The notes under the pieces were generated by a model that was not told the DNA's origin, did no database searches, and saw only the letters and a program-made list of their open reading frames with translations. From Aphis gossypii (taxonomy: Eukaryota; Arthropoda; Insecta; Hemiptera; Aphididae), in NCBI RefSeq assembly GCF_020184175.1, contig NC_065530.1, forward strand, positions 69,851,260 through 69,915,259: a DNA stretch of 64,000 nucleotides, written 5' to 3'. Each line of letters begins with the position of its first letter. The first letter of the stretch is position 1. A program made the position numbers and the translations under genes. Below are positions 35,155 to 48,700 of the stretch, piece by piece.

Positions 35155-37572
35155 TTATCATTGAATTTAAATTAAAAACAACCATTACTGTAGTGAGTGG
35201 TGACAGACTCAACACTAATAAGGTATGAATGTGTAATCGAAACCAACTAGTCAGTCTTCTACGATTTCTTTCAAATTTGTATTGACACAGTTTCTTATGT
35301 TATATGCTAGTTAATCTAAACAAATAATTTTTAATATATATTTTTTTTTTTTTTTGGTTACTTAAACCAAACCTATTTGAACTGTAGAATATAGATTTTA
35401 CAGTTAGTCATTCACGATCAAAATGCAGTACAAAATAAGTCGTACACGGTCAGGTATCACACGATAAGTTGTCACGAGATCATTTAGTCGCAAATTGCAA
35501 TTATACCATACTAAGATAAAATGATTTATTTTTTAGAACAATCTTTAGACATACTTTAGTAATATTTTTATAACTGCAAATTCCGTTTATTTTTTTTTCT
35601 ACAAACGTAATTACAGTCGTGATTTGTGGTTCACTCGAGAACACTGAACAGTTTTTATTGTAGACCTGAGAATAGAATTGTTATTTGTTAGTGCACTTAT
35701 ACCATGTACATTGAATTGTACAAATAAAATATATTTTTCTTGGACAATGGTAGAGTTTGTGAATGTGCGTTTTTAAATACAAATTGATTTTAAATGTACT
35801 CAAATGATGGTAATAGTAAATAATTTAATTTTAACATTTCAAAAACAAAGATATTTATGATAGGTAAAAAAAAATGTTATAACATTTCATTCACGCTAAT
35901 ACATATTTAAAATGAATCAATTTATTATGATAGATTAATATTTGAAATTACTATAGCATCAATTTTCCAAATCCATTATCTTTATTTATTTATTATTATC
36001 AATTATTAGTTATTTTTCTTAATAGGCACTCATGATTAAATAACTCAAAATTAATTATTTAAATTTCGATTTTGATGCGTCAACATTTTCAGAAAAATTA
36101 TCCATTAAATAATTTACAGAAGAAAAGAGCGGTTATAGTTTAAAAAATAGAAGTTTGTATTTCAAAAAGACGTTCCTTATGTAATATAAAAAAATTTCAA
36201 GAATTTGAAAACTATACGGTCTTTATAAAAATATTATAAGTTCTAATTTAATTAATATAATAAATAATATAATATTTTATACATTTTTAAATATTTTAGG
36301 TATACATTCTGGATACATTTCGCATATTTAGATATAGGTATATTATTATTTAGATTATTAGGTGACACCGCTAACGTTTTATTTCCGGAAAAGATTTTTT
36401 TGTTTTATTGTTTTTTATGTTTATTATATTATATACATAGCATCTAACCAAAATAAAACCTGACGGGAACATTAACCAAATCTAATATATGCATATTGAT
36501 TTTATAATATTTTTGTGGTTTTTGGGATGACCTAGTACTAAAATTTCTAACAAATGCACGATAATATTTAGATATGATATATTATATAGAATATAGATAT
36601 ATAATTTTTTATACTTGGTTAGATGGTCGAATGGAGGTGACTTTTTTTTTTTTTTTTTATTAACATAAAGGCTTCAATTACAAAGATAATTAGCCTATAA
36701 TTATAAAATGTTAATATAATACATTTTATATCTAAATATTTTTATTATAAGGGATTTAATAAAATCTAGTAAATACGCTTTTAGAAAGTAATTCGATTTA
36801 TTCTAATGACATTAATAGCTGTGTTGGTTACCCGGTGTCATATACATATTGCAGGGTACCTACTCAGCCAACAAAAATGTTCATTATTGACATTATTCAA
36901 TACATGCTTAAATTTAAACACTAGTAGTGTAGATTGCATTTGTTATTGTACTTTAATTATTATTAATTAAAAGTTATAATAAGTGTACACAGTAAATATT
37001 CTTATATTACAATATAATGAATATTTATACGCAATCAAAAATATTGTAATGCGAGACATTAGCTATTTGTAATAACAGGCTTATGAGTTATGAGTTATGA
37101 GCTATTGTTTACCAAAATATATACTATGTAATGCCTTTTAATTGAGTTGTGAAGTCTAGGTATAATGCAAATGTATGATAACCATTAAAATATATGATAT
37201 TATTAGGTAGGTACTATGCAAGGTGATTCACTGAGTACGCTCACCCAATTTTTCATATAATAATGAATTTATTTTGTGGAATTTTTTTTAAAAAAAGTAC
37301 TATTTTTACTGTTAATAATTTAGTGTATAATTTTCTTGGAAATGTTGATGTACCTCATTCAAAATTCAAATGAATAGTTTTTTTGTTATCAAAATATCAT
37401 ACAAATACCTACTACAAATCCTTAGAAATGGCTTAATGGGCAAAAATAAAAAATAAAATAGATGTAATATTGGATTTAGTGTAAATTATACGAGTTGATA
37501 GATTAATATCAATTACTAAAATTTTAAAGTCATTAAAGCCACTAATTTCTTTCAAATCGATTATCATGGGTT
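35155..37572. other. Intergenic, no gene seen
   Basis: AT-rich with a T18 run near 36641-36658. No coding or structured element is recognised. Confidence 0.5.
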
Positions 37573-37747
37573 CGTGGGCGTAGCTAGGATTTCAATCGGG
37601 GGGGGGGGGGGGGGGGAATTAAAACATGATTATAAAAATGCCAATAATAATTACATAAAAAAATTGTTTTAATTCGATTTGAGATGCAAATTGCATATAG
37701 CAAGGGTGGGAAAGTGCCTCCTCTGTTCCATCCTCGCTATGCCCATG
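37573..37747. mobile_element. hAT-like MITE with a G19 tract
   Basis: A 175-bp element. The left end cgtgggcgtagctaggat and the right end, complemented to catgggcatagcgaggat, match at 15 of 18 positions. Flanks catgggtt (37565-37572) and catgggct (37748-37755) match at 7 of 8 bases, as expected of an old hAT target duplication. It contains an uninterrupted run of 19 G at 37598-37616. The open frame at 37679-37936 is only the element's right half plus flank. Confidence 0.7.
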
Positions 37748-37904
37748 CATGGGCTCGTTTTTCTTAGTAATTGCTCAAATTTTGATTTTAATACGTTAAA
37801 ATTATTCATCAAACAATTTAAAGTTGAAAATATAGGTCCTTATTTGAAAATTAGAAGTTTACATTTTCACTATAGTACACTAGCTAGACTTCTTAAGTAC
37901 TTGG

Positions 37905-38190
37905 AGGTCGGCCTGCGAGCTATGTCTAACAATTAACAGCAACGAAGGGTAACCTGGGTCGGAAATAAAATCCAGGGACCGTGTTGCACTAAGACATAGT
38001 TCTCACCTCCGTAAGCGAACCTCCATTCGCGGGTTGGCTTGGTACAGATTTGTGGTTTCGTTTAGAGAACCGGCGACACCGTAACCAGCGGGTCTTGCGA
38101 CTTGAAATAGACACCGCGGCGTCCGTTGGCCGTTATTTGACGTGGGGTCGTTAATATACCGTATCTGCGGTGAGTCCACTGTGACCTGTA
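37905..38190. other. Unexplained GC-rich block
   Basis: About 285 bases with marked GC and CpG enrichment (gcgggttggcttgg, accggcgacaccg, ccgcggcgtccg) in otherwise AT-rich DNA. No open frame of note and no recognised RNA. It could be a repeat fragment or a regulatory island. Confidence 0.35.
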
Positions 38191-41100
38191 ATTAATGTAC
38201 TTAGCTAAAATACAACAGACGATAGCCACAAACTCGGATTACCTTATATTTTACATTAAAAAAAAAAAAAAAATTTAATTTATAATACTCGTTTTAAATC
38301 TACCTTAATAAGTTAATTGTTTTTTAAGTCTTAATTTGTATGTTTTTCACAATATTAAATCTTTAATTCAGATAATTATTGTATTATATAGTGTGTGTAT
38401 AGTTAAAATCGTTTGTTTTTCTATATCAATTTCAAAAATTATAGTTCAACTATCTCTTTTATGAGACCATTTGATGTTTCTATGCGTACACTGTTTTTTC
38501 CAATGATGATTTATCATTGCTTTAAAATATATTATAATATACAACACTGCATGTTTGCCCCTAACTAAGTGAAGCGAAACGAGTGTCCAACACCTAGTCA
38601 TTGTATCCGGTCCGTATATTTTTTCTTATTATTTTTAAATTATGATTTATCATCACAATCCATTGCACCGCGATTAGTCGTATACTTCTGTTTTTTTCTT
38701 TTCTGAAAAAAGCATTATATTTTTGTGCGTAACATTTAGTTATTCCTATAACTAACTTACCTGAACATTCCAAGTTCATATAATCTTATATTTCATTAAT
38801 ATGCATAATATTACATAATATTTCACATTGACATTTGACATTAATTATATAGAAGAAGGAGAATCCAATAGGTATAGGCTAAAGAGTAATTTAAAATAAA
38901 CAAATAGACACTAAGTACTAAATAGATGGGTTCTCTCTGTAGCAGTTCCACTATAATATTATATAGCAGAAGTACCTGAGACCCGGTTGCAGGACAAACG
39001 TTTATGTGTCTATAAGTTAATTACATGTGTGTTTATTTACCGTGTTGTCTATGTAATTTTTGTGCACGAAATTATTGTGAATATACAGTTATGATTATTA
39101 TTTCACATTTTTGACATACTTTATTTCTTTATAACGTATGATAATTTAGTTGTAGCAGTCATTATTGTCATAATCAAACATTAGTATAACATTTATAATT
39201 GTCGCATTTATGTACGCATTTTTTAGCGATATACCTACTAAGTATTAAAAGCTTAAAAACCAGTTGAGTAACCTGTTTAAGTTAAGTACCTACCTAAAAA
39301 TCGATAATACTATTAATATTTTCATCTTCAACACGACTAATAGGTAGTTAATGGTTTTCAGATTGGTTTCATATAATATATTATTTGATACGATATCATA
39401 CAATATTATAACTTTTGCTGATTAAAAAGTAAAAAATAAATATACACAGAAATATTTTGTTAAAATAAAACTAACTCAAAATTAAAATAATATACTGGCC
39501 TATGTTTTGATAGTCGGTTAACCCATGTACAGAAGACCGTCATATAGAATCTTACGGATTGACTCCAATAGAATAAGAGATATACCAATAGGTAGGCTCG
39601 ATTATAGTAACAGAAGCGTATAATTACAATCTGGTAAAATGACGATTTCGTGAGATCAGCTATTTGCTACATTGGACTAGTCTATAATAAACAATAGCTA
39701 ATTCCGATAAAATATAATTCTTACTAAATTACCTAAGTTTTATAAAATATTTTTAAACGACGACTGTTGTTATGAAGTGCATGCTGTGCGTAGTATACGA
39801 CAGTATTGTAATATAATATTATATATTATGATGGTGTTTATATCGAGTCAGCAAATAAAAATAATTATTGACTAGATTTTAATAAAAATTTTAAATAAAA
39901 GCTGCAGAGACGTATCGCACAACACTATGTCATATTATACTTTGTGATATCCGTGCATAGAATTCATACGAAAACGTTTATGTTAACTTACAAATATAAT
40001 AGGTTGAATAGAGCATGAATTATTGAAGTTATCACAGTGTGTACTACGTGTTAGATATCTTGATATTTATGTGGCGCTATATATAGCCTACAGCGTAATT
40101 ATATGATGTCATCAATGATACATCGATCAACGATATGTATATATTATACAAGCTGTATAGAATTATAAATTATAATATAGTGTACTGATATTAAATTGGA
40201 TGTATGTCACAGATATATAGAATATATGTATTAATATTATTCTATATATCTGTGGTGTATGTATAAATAATAAATTTATTGCATATGCGTTCTGTTTTAG
40301 TGTTTCGAAAAAAAAATACCTTTAAGATATTATTATAATGTATGTATAATCTATTATATTAGATAGGAAGGTATATTATTGTTTTGTGTACCTATTTACC
40401 TATCTACCGAAAATTATAATTTTGGTCTAAAAATCGTTTTATACGATAAGTCTATATATTGTACAAGTAATATACTGTAGTCTATTCACTATTGTCTATA
40501 TTATGGCCAAATAGCTTCTATAGTGACCGATTCTTATTGTTTTATTTCAATAATATAATATAATGGTTATTGTTTAGCCTATAATTACAATTTTTGAACT
40601 AATGATGACCATTATTGTTTTTCATCACGTAAGACGGTATATGCAGTCGATGTACGTATAATATAGGTATTCCACATATCTAATCCTGTGCCTTAGCAGC
40701 TTGTGATGCTACTCGTGAATCTAAGTAAAAATAGTAGAGTACGCATACTATTTTATACTACACACGAACCAGAATGCGCTGGTTACTAATTTTCAACAAC
40801 GTTAACTTACAATCTTTCGTAAAGTTTAACAATATTTATAAATACAGTTATATCTGCATTTTCAGTATTAATAGATAAGGGACTAATGCACTTATGTAAC
40901 TTTTTTAACAACCAAAGAAACTGGATAAAATATAAATATATACCTATGTCCTATATATTAGAATAAATAAATAAAATAATTAAAATATATCATCGATATA
41001 TACATAATACATGGATATATCATAAATTGTATATAAATATACTGTTGAAAACTTTTTTTTCTAGTAAAATGTGATATAGAGGAGTTTTCACTAAATGCGT

Positions 41101-42240
41101 TTGTTTCAATAATTGGCAAAGGCATCAACAATGCAAGATACTTAAGTGACAAAAGTTGGCATAATTTTGGGAAGTTCACTAAAAGAAAATTGAATACAAT
41201 ACGCGTATACAATTACGTACACTTGTGGCGTGTAACTGTCATATAATATATCTTGTAGCCTGTACATGTACCTACTTAGTAAATAATGTTACTCTATACT
41301 ATCGATAGTGTTCATTATAATATACGTTCAGCTAAACTCGGTTATAAGATAGGTTCTATTACATATTATATTATGAATTAGAGTGCACACTACATAAAAT
41401 ACGATTGAACTAATAATATATATTATTATCATTATCTAGCTGACAAATACCTAGCAAAAATGTGACGTATCTAGTTTCTATTCAGTTATTGACTTTTTAT
41501 TTAATACAAATATTTAATGCCCATAAAAAAACTTTGCTGCAACTTGGTGTGAAAAGAACGCCAAGTAAAATTAAAAATGTAGTTATACATATATTTATAA
41601 TATAAAATGTCTATTTCTAATATAATGATTAATTAAAATAAAATATAAAACATATTACTATAATTATACAATCTGCAAAAAAAAAAAAATCGTACAATCA
41701 ATAAAAAATTTAATCGAAATTGATTTAGTCAGCCGGAAAATTAAACTGTATTATTAAAATAATACTCTACTCGTATTTCAAAAGTAGACAAACACATTTT
41801 TAATTAGTTGATTTTTTTTTTTATAAAAAATCACATACCCATTTGATAATAATTATATTTTTATTTTTACTTTGCACCTGTTTATTTCACTAAATCGCAG
41901 TGAAGTGTATTTGTTGAGATATAATATTAAATACGACACTCGGATTGAATGAAATATAAGTGGGTCAAAAGCCCTCGACGGCTATCCAAGGAGATTTGCA
42001 CAACATAATATCATCCATTCACACCTTTGTTTTTTTTTTTTATTAAATTCCAGTATAGTAGTACCTAAATGTATGCTTATATTGTTTGTACATATAGCTA
42101 TTATGGAATATAGTGTGTCTTTTTTTTTGCTTTTAATTTATATCGTTACGTGCGCAAGGTATGGCTTCGTTTTTTTTCCTTTTCAAAACGTTTAGTTTTT
42201 AATTAAAAAATTTTAAAGGTAACGGACGTGGACGGAAATA
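38191..42240. other. Intergenic, no gene seen
   Basis: AT-rich. Apart from the inverted repeat at 40208-40254, nothing is supported. Short hydrophobic open frames here reflect base composition. Confidence 0.5.
40208..40254. repeat. 17-bp inverted repeat
   Basis: The arms cacagatatatagaata and tattctatatatctgtg are perfect complements around a 13-base AT centre. Flanking 8-mers atgtatgt and gtgtatgt match at 7 positions, so it might be a tiny MITE. Confidence 0.5.
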
Positions 42241-42259
42241 ATATAAGATAAAACAAAAA

Positions 42260-42734
42260 ACTACCTACGCCTAAAAGGCATACTCGAGCTCGTCCGCCGC
42301 CGTCGCTTTCTATGTGACTGGCCAATCGGACACGTACGAAATCGGATACGGCCGATGACAATCGGAAATCTTCATCTCCCGCGCACAACACGACTGCTAC
42401 AACATTCTATTGCACGCGCGGCGGCGGCGGCAAACAAAACGCGTAAAAACACGTCTCCGGACCGGGCGCAGTGCGCGTATCGTACCTCATACTGCGCGGT
42501 CGTGTGTTCGTGTTCAATATAATAATATAGGTACGTTGATATTGTTATAGCGTGTCACCCCAGTCCGGTGAAAAACGAAGAATTTTTTAAAATTTTTTTT
42601 TTCTCTGTAACTTAACTCAAATATATTTAATATGTAATGATTTTCGGTCATTGGTGTGTAAATCCGTCGTGCGTGGACGTACATAATTAATATTTTAATA
42701 TCATTCTTATTACATCGAAACGTTATAAACAATA
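42260..42734 (+). promoter_or_regulatory. GC-rich promoter and 5' UTR of the SDR gene
   Basis: A CpG-rich island at about 42265-42510 (gcgcggcggcggcgg near 42415-42430, cggaccgggcgcagtgcgcg near 42460) directly precedes the first coding exon at 42735. Such islands stand out in this AT-rich DNA and suggest a promoter. The transcription start is not resolved. Minus-strand open frames here (42203-42391, 42514-42822) look like composition effects. Confidence 0.55.
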
Positions 42735-45700
42735 ATGGACGAGGAGACGGCGTTGGTTTTGGGCGTGCAACTATTGGCCCTGTGTTGTATAGCGTGTTCT
42801 CTGGTGGGTACCTACATGGCATATATATATATATGGTAACATAAAAATGCGGATTCTAACGAGTATAATGTACATAAACGTGTGTCCATTTCTTAGCCCC
42901 TCGCATAAACATTCCAGTATTGATGTGATTCTGTGGAATACTCAGGATTTCGTTTTAAAATGTAGCTAATAATATTTTCCTTCATATATAGAAGAGCATT
43001 GGCGTAAATCATTTTTTTACGAAGGTCCTAGATCCTTCGAACTTACAAATTTAACAATCGGCACCTATCTACCATCATTAATCGAGTTTTATTAACTATA
43101 ATAATATAATGTTACATCTAATGCATTTTTATTACAATCATACCTATTTTTATATAATAGTCACTAGCTAATAAGATCCATTTAATATCATATATGCATT
43201 ATACACATATAAATACTTATATGGGAGACTTAACTAGGATCCCTGATGTGTTTGTTATGCCGACGACATAGATATAAAATATTTTAAACATTTGCAGCAA
43301 CCATCATACGAATTACAATTTCAAGGATAAATTTATGGAATATTATACACATTTTTAAATTTTTCTGAAATTCCGGCGAGGGTTGTAGTTATGTCAGAAT
43401 CCTTGGGCTACGCCACTGCTATCTTTATAATCTAAAAATCCTCGTTGACCACTGTTAATTACAGATTCTTAAGGACGGAGTAGTTGACAAAATTTGTATC
43501 ATTGTAATTGAAATATTCGATGTGTGTCTACGCGTTATTTATTTTTAATTTAGCTTTTATACGAGCAAACGAAGTGAGTTATAATAAATAGCTGCAGAAT
43601 AATATTGTACGCATTAACGATGTATTGAATTGAATTTTGGATGGAAGAAAATATGGAATATACTGATTAGTTTTGTGGTCTACGGAAATAAAATATTTGA
43701 TGACGTTCAGAGTAAACCATGGGAAATAATTTTAAGCAAGATTTCTCATGCATATAATTATCAATTATTTTCAGGAAAAAATTAATTTAAATATTAAAAA
43801 CCCTATTTTTCTAAAACTTGGAAGTAATAACAATATAATAAAAGACATTTATATTTTAATAGTTCGTCATACTCACATGGCCACATATTATGTACCATAT
43901 TATATATTAGACATTGGTATGTTATGAATAAGTACGATGTCCTATTAAAGAAATAAACTAATAACGCTATATCGTTGCTCATTAATATTAGGCTTGTACT
44001 TATTGGTTCTAGACTACTATAATAGTAGGTAGGTATCTCAAAAGTAAAATTGATTAAACGATTTGGTTTACCTAATTAAAATGTCACAGAAAAGTTATAT
44101 AATATTGTAAATTGTAATCATAAATATGTACGACAATTTTAAGAATTTCATTAGTATAGTAATAGTTACTATAGTAACATTTGTACATTACATAGTAACA
44201 ACAATTTTTTCATCGTTATTCGCGTACAAACATAACTACGTGTCTACGTAGGCTATCGAGCTACTAAAATGTACACAATACATACGTAGATGTATTGACA
44301 AATTCAATTTAAACCCGTGAAGTGTATACTTACATTTCCAATTATGTAATTTGATATCACCATTCACCAATACGGCAATACTTTAAAAAGTAGTACCTAT
44401 ATACTTTTAAGTAAAGCGTCATAAATGTTGATAAGTGGTTTTGTAAAATTGTGCAGAAAAAACTACAATCCTTTTATACTTGTACCTACAGTTGTTCTTT
44501 GTAGAATCACAAATATAATAAAATATTTAAAACGATTTGAATCTACTTTTTTGAACTGAAAAAGCTAGAAGTGTATCTAAGTTATTTTTAAATTGATGTG
44601 TTTTTTATATTAATAATAATGTAGATTGTAGGAATACTATTAATTATTATATAGGTACCTAGTTCATGACTATGATATTAAGTAAAACACGTACGCTTCA
44701 AGACTTTCATGTGACATTTATTATGACATTGTAGCATATATTTAATATAAATAATCTAATGCATCCGACCTTATCTTAGTAACTAGGTTAAGAAATTATT
44801 ATATGGTTATTATTTCTTACAGCTTACTATACTTTTAACTTTATATACTCGTAGTTCTAATATTTTGTACTTCACGGATTAATATTTTATACATTTATAA
44901 TATAATTACTGCAACACGAAATGATTGGATTTAATTATTTTATCTTAATAAGGCTAAAAACACATATACAATTAATTCGTTAAATTATAATTAATATTTA
45001 ATTATTTAATCATTCCATTTAAATTTTGTTATGTCTCATAATATTATCTATTCATTTTATCAGTCAAAGATTAATATATATATTACAGTAGAGTATTATA
45101 CATTATATTTGAGGACGAAAACAATTTTTAATAACACTTTTTACTAAATTATAACTAGATACAATATAATATGTATAACACACAATAATTATTATATATT
45201 GCATAATATAATATACCTATACTATAATAACACGCGTAGTAATCGCAATATTTATTTCTATATAGAAGTGCGTACAATATATTTTGCCGCTTCAATTTTT
45301 TTTTTAAAGAAAAGCGAACGAATTGCCAGTGATATTAGGCATACCTATTATATTATTACACACACACATATATATATATATATAATATATACGCAGAAAA
45401 AATGACTTCATTCGTTAAAATGGGCAAACGCTGCACATTATTATGATGGTGTGTATGTGATAATATGTATAAATCGGTATAATATAACATAATATTCGAT
45501 AATAATCGTGAAATAATCGGACTCAATAATTATTTGCACTTGTACAGTTGTACGTAATACATAAGCGTGTGAGTAACAGTGTATAGATATAATATAATAC
45601 GTTGTTAAGGACCACTATTATACGTGTATAATATAATTACAGGTAACTGTACGTTCAAATACTATTCTGCGTACGTATAATACCTATAATACGTTTATAT

Positions 45701-48700
45701 CCATATTATTATGTGTGTGTTTTGCTCATTTCATTCAAGTCGTGACCGACTACTCGGCGAGGAACTCGGAGTTGGGATATCGATAATATATATATATATT
45801 TATACGAAAACACGCTACCAGCTAATATCAAAACGGGTTATACACGCTTATACGTTTTGTTTTCATATATTATTCTTGTGCTTATTATAAACGACTTGGG
45901 TACAAATACGATATTATTATAATCTATGATAAAACGTCGACGAGTGGTTTGCCTCTTCGGCTCCGCAAGAGTGATATTGGTAGGTAACGGGTATACTGCA
46001 TGTATATTATATAATATACCTATAAACGCGTGTTCGAGAACGTTTCAAACGCTTTCTATAAGATTCGCTCACCAATTATTATTAACACTGCAGAAGGCCT
46101 TTTTGAAGTATCCAGCCGATGTCGTTATCGTGTTAATATTGCGAATCGTATTTGAATATATATAATGATACGAATTCGGATCGGTGCAGTAAAGATAATA
46201 AGGATCTGGAAGTTTGTTATTACTATATGAGTTATTTGTTTTACTAAGTAACGGTTGAACTATTTGAAACCTTTTTGCTTTATTCGTTTGAACGATTTTG
46301 ACTAAAACCCGACCTCAGATACAATATATACCTACATTATATTTTATTATTTTAATGAACTGCAGTATCTACATAGTGTACATTAAAAATTGTATGGTGT
46401 CAGGAATTTTTTTTTAGCTGATCATTCAAGTTTCGTCTATATCACCTACGTCATTTTAATATTTTATTTTAATAATAACCAATTTTTATTAAATAATGTA
46501 ACACTTTCTAAATAGCCCATCTTAATCACGAAAAATAGAAAATAACATAAAATGACAGCTTAATAGTTTATTTTTTTTACCTGTGTGTGACTAAATAGAT
46601 ACAAATTATATCTAATCGGACATGATTTGAATGATGTAGTGTATATATCTCCTATGATAATGAATTTAAAAACCTTGAAAAACATTTTTTATCAATAAAA
46701 GAATTAAAAACACGTACCCAATCTCTAATGAATATATTATTATGATGATGCGAATTCCATATACAAGCTAGTAGGTAGATATATTTAATATTTTGATGTT
46801 TGATTTCACTACAGTTGACTTTCCAATGACTAAAAGACAACACGGAATGTTAATTGCTAGTAAATGTTACAAGTTATAAGTTTTAACTATTGTTATATGA
46901 ATACAATTCGTGTCACTAAGACTATTGTTAGTTGATGAGGCACTAGCTGTCAATTATTATGTAATATGGAATTGATTTAATTGTTAAAAGTTTTAATTTC
47001 ATGGATAATAAAATAAAGTATTATACTTTTGTTTGTATCCATAATACAATAACTGTATAAGAATTATTTGAATAATAATACAACATAAATATTTTTAATT
47101 AATTAAACGAAATATATCAAAATGTTCAGATGCAGTTTAAAATAAATACTCGATTGTTATTAAAACAAGTTTTTTTACGAAAAAGTTATACACGTATGTG
47201 GATATATAAATACACGTTAATAATATAACTGAATTACAAAACGATAGGTATATAAATATAACTTCAATATTATTTGTAATTAATACTTAGATAGAAATTT
47301 AAATTTCTTAAATACTTAAATTATATTTCAATGATTTATGTAAATATAATGTTTTTAATGAGAAAATTAATATGTGTACATAGTTACTTGTAAATAATTC
47401 AATATATCATTAACATAATGTATTAAAAATGGGTTTTTAATAGTGGTAAACAGACAACAAATTAAATATTTATCGGAAAAATTATAGTTAATTATTCAAT
47501 TATTTATTGTTTAATACATTATTGGATAACGTCAGGCGATTGTCGCTTGCAACATCCTGTGATTTTATGTAGACATCTACAAGTTAAAATTATAAATTGC
47601 TTTTATTCATAAAATATCTTACGAATTCATATTCAAAATTATCTATATTTTATAGCCAATACTGTATAATATCAACGTTTCCCAAAGTGTGTTCCGTAGA
47701 ATAATATCAAAGGTTCCGCCAGATGTATGTAATTATTGAGAAAATTAATTGAAATCAGATTTGGAAAAAAAAATATTAAAATTTTGATTGAAAATTGTTT
47801 TTTTAAACTAATATTTTATAAAGAATAACCATTAACAGTATCCTTTACAAACATTTTGTAAAGTATTGGTTTTCTTTTTTTTTTTTTTTTTTAGAACAAT
47901 TGAAGTTGTGTTGGAATTAAAGACATTTTGGTTCTGCGAAACACAAACTATTTTTAAAGGTGTCGTGGTCGTTTGGGAACCGTTGCTATACCGTATACAA
48001 TATGTTATCACTAATTTAATTATTTGCTCTAGATATGTTTGAGAAATAATTTGAATAATAACACAAAATTAGTTTTAATTAATTTTAACTCGAAGTTTTT
48101 CTATAGTTTCATTATATTAGACGTTTTTTTTTATTCTACGAATCATGTTTTTTTTCTATATACATAGTAACATTCACCTATTCTTTGTTAGTACCTATCG
48201 TATAATTTATTATACTATTATCTACTGGAACTGAAATCATAAAATACTAGTTGTCGATAAAAATATTTTACAATTTTTCACATAAAAATATAAAATCGTT
48301 AAGTGGAATACCTACCACAGTTGAATGTGTAGCTACCTACTACAAAGCATCATGATTGCTATACATGAGTTACTAATAATTTAATAATGTATACAATTAC
48401 CAAAACAGTTGTATATTACAATATAACGCATAGCCGCATAGGTACTTATAAACAAAAGCATAGAGTATAACGGAACGTTTTGTTTTCTTTTTGAGAACAA
48501 GAACTTGTCTTTTTTTCTTTAGTAGAATATTCTAGGTTAGGAAACAATAATAATTGGCTTATTAAGTTTATTTCTATAGGAAGATATTTCGATGTGCAAA
48601 ACGTGATATTCACTACTAAATTAACTATACAATAAAATCATAGTTAAGGGCAATCATTTTTTTTCACAGTTTAATTTGGCTCAAATATATTTGCTCACAA

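Noticed and set aside
37679..37936. 85-residue open frame near 37.7 kb
   Set aside because: Its first part lies in the right half of a MITE and the rest in non-coding flank.
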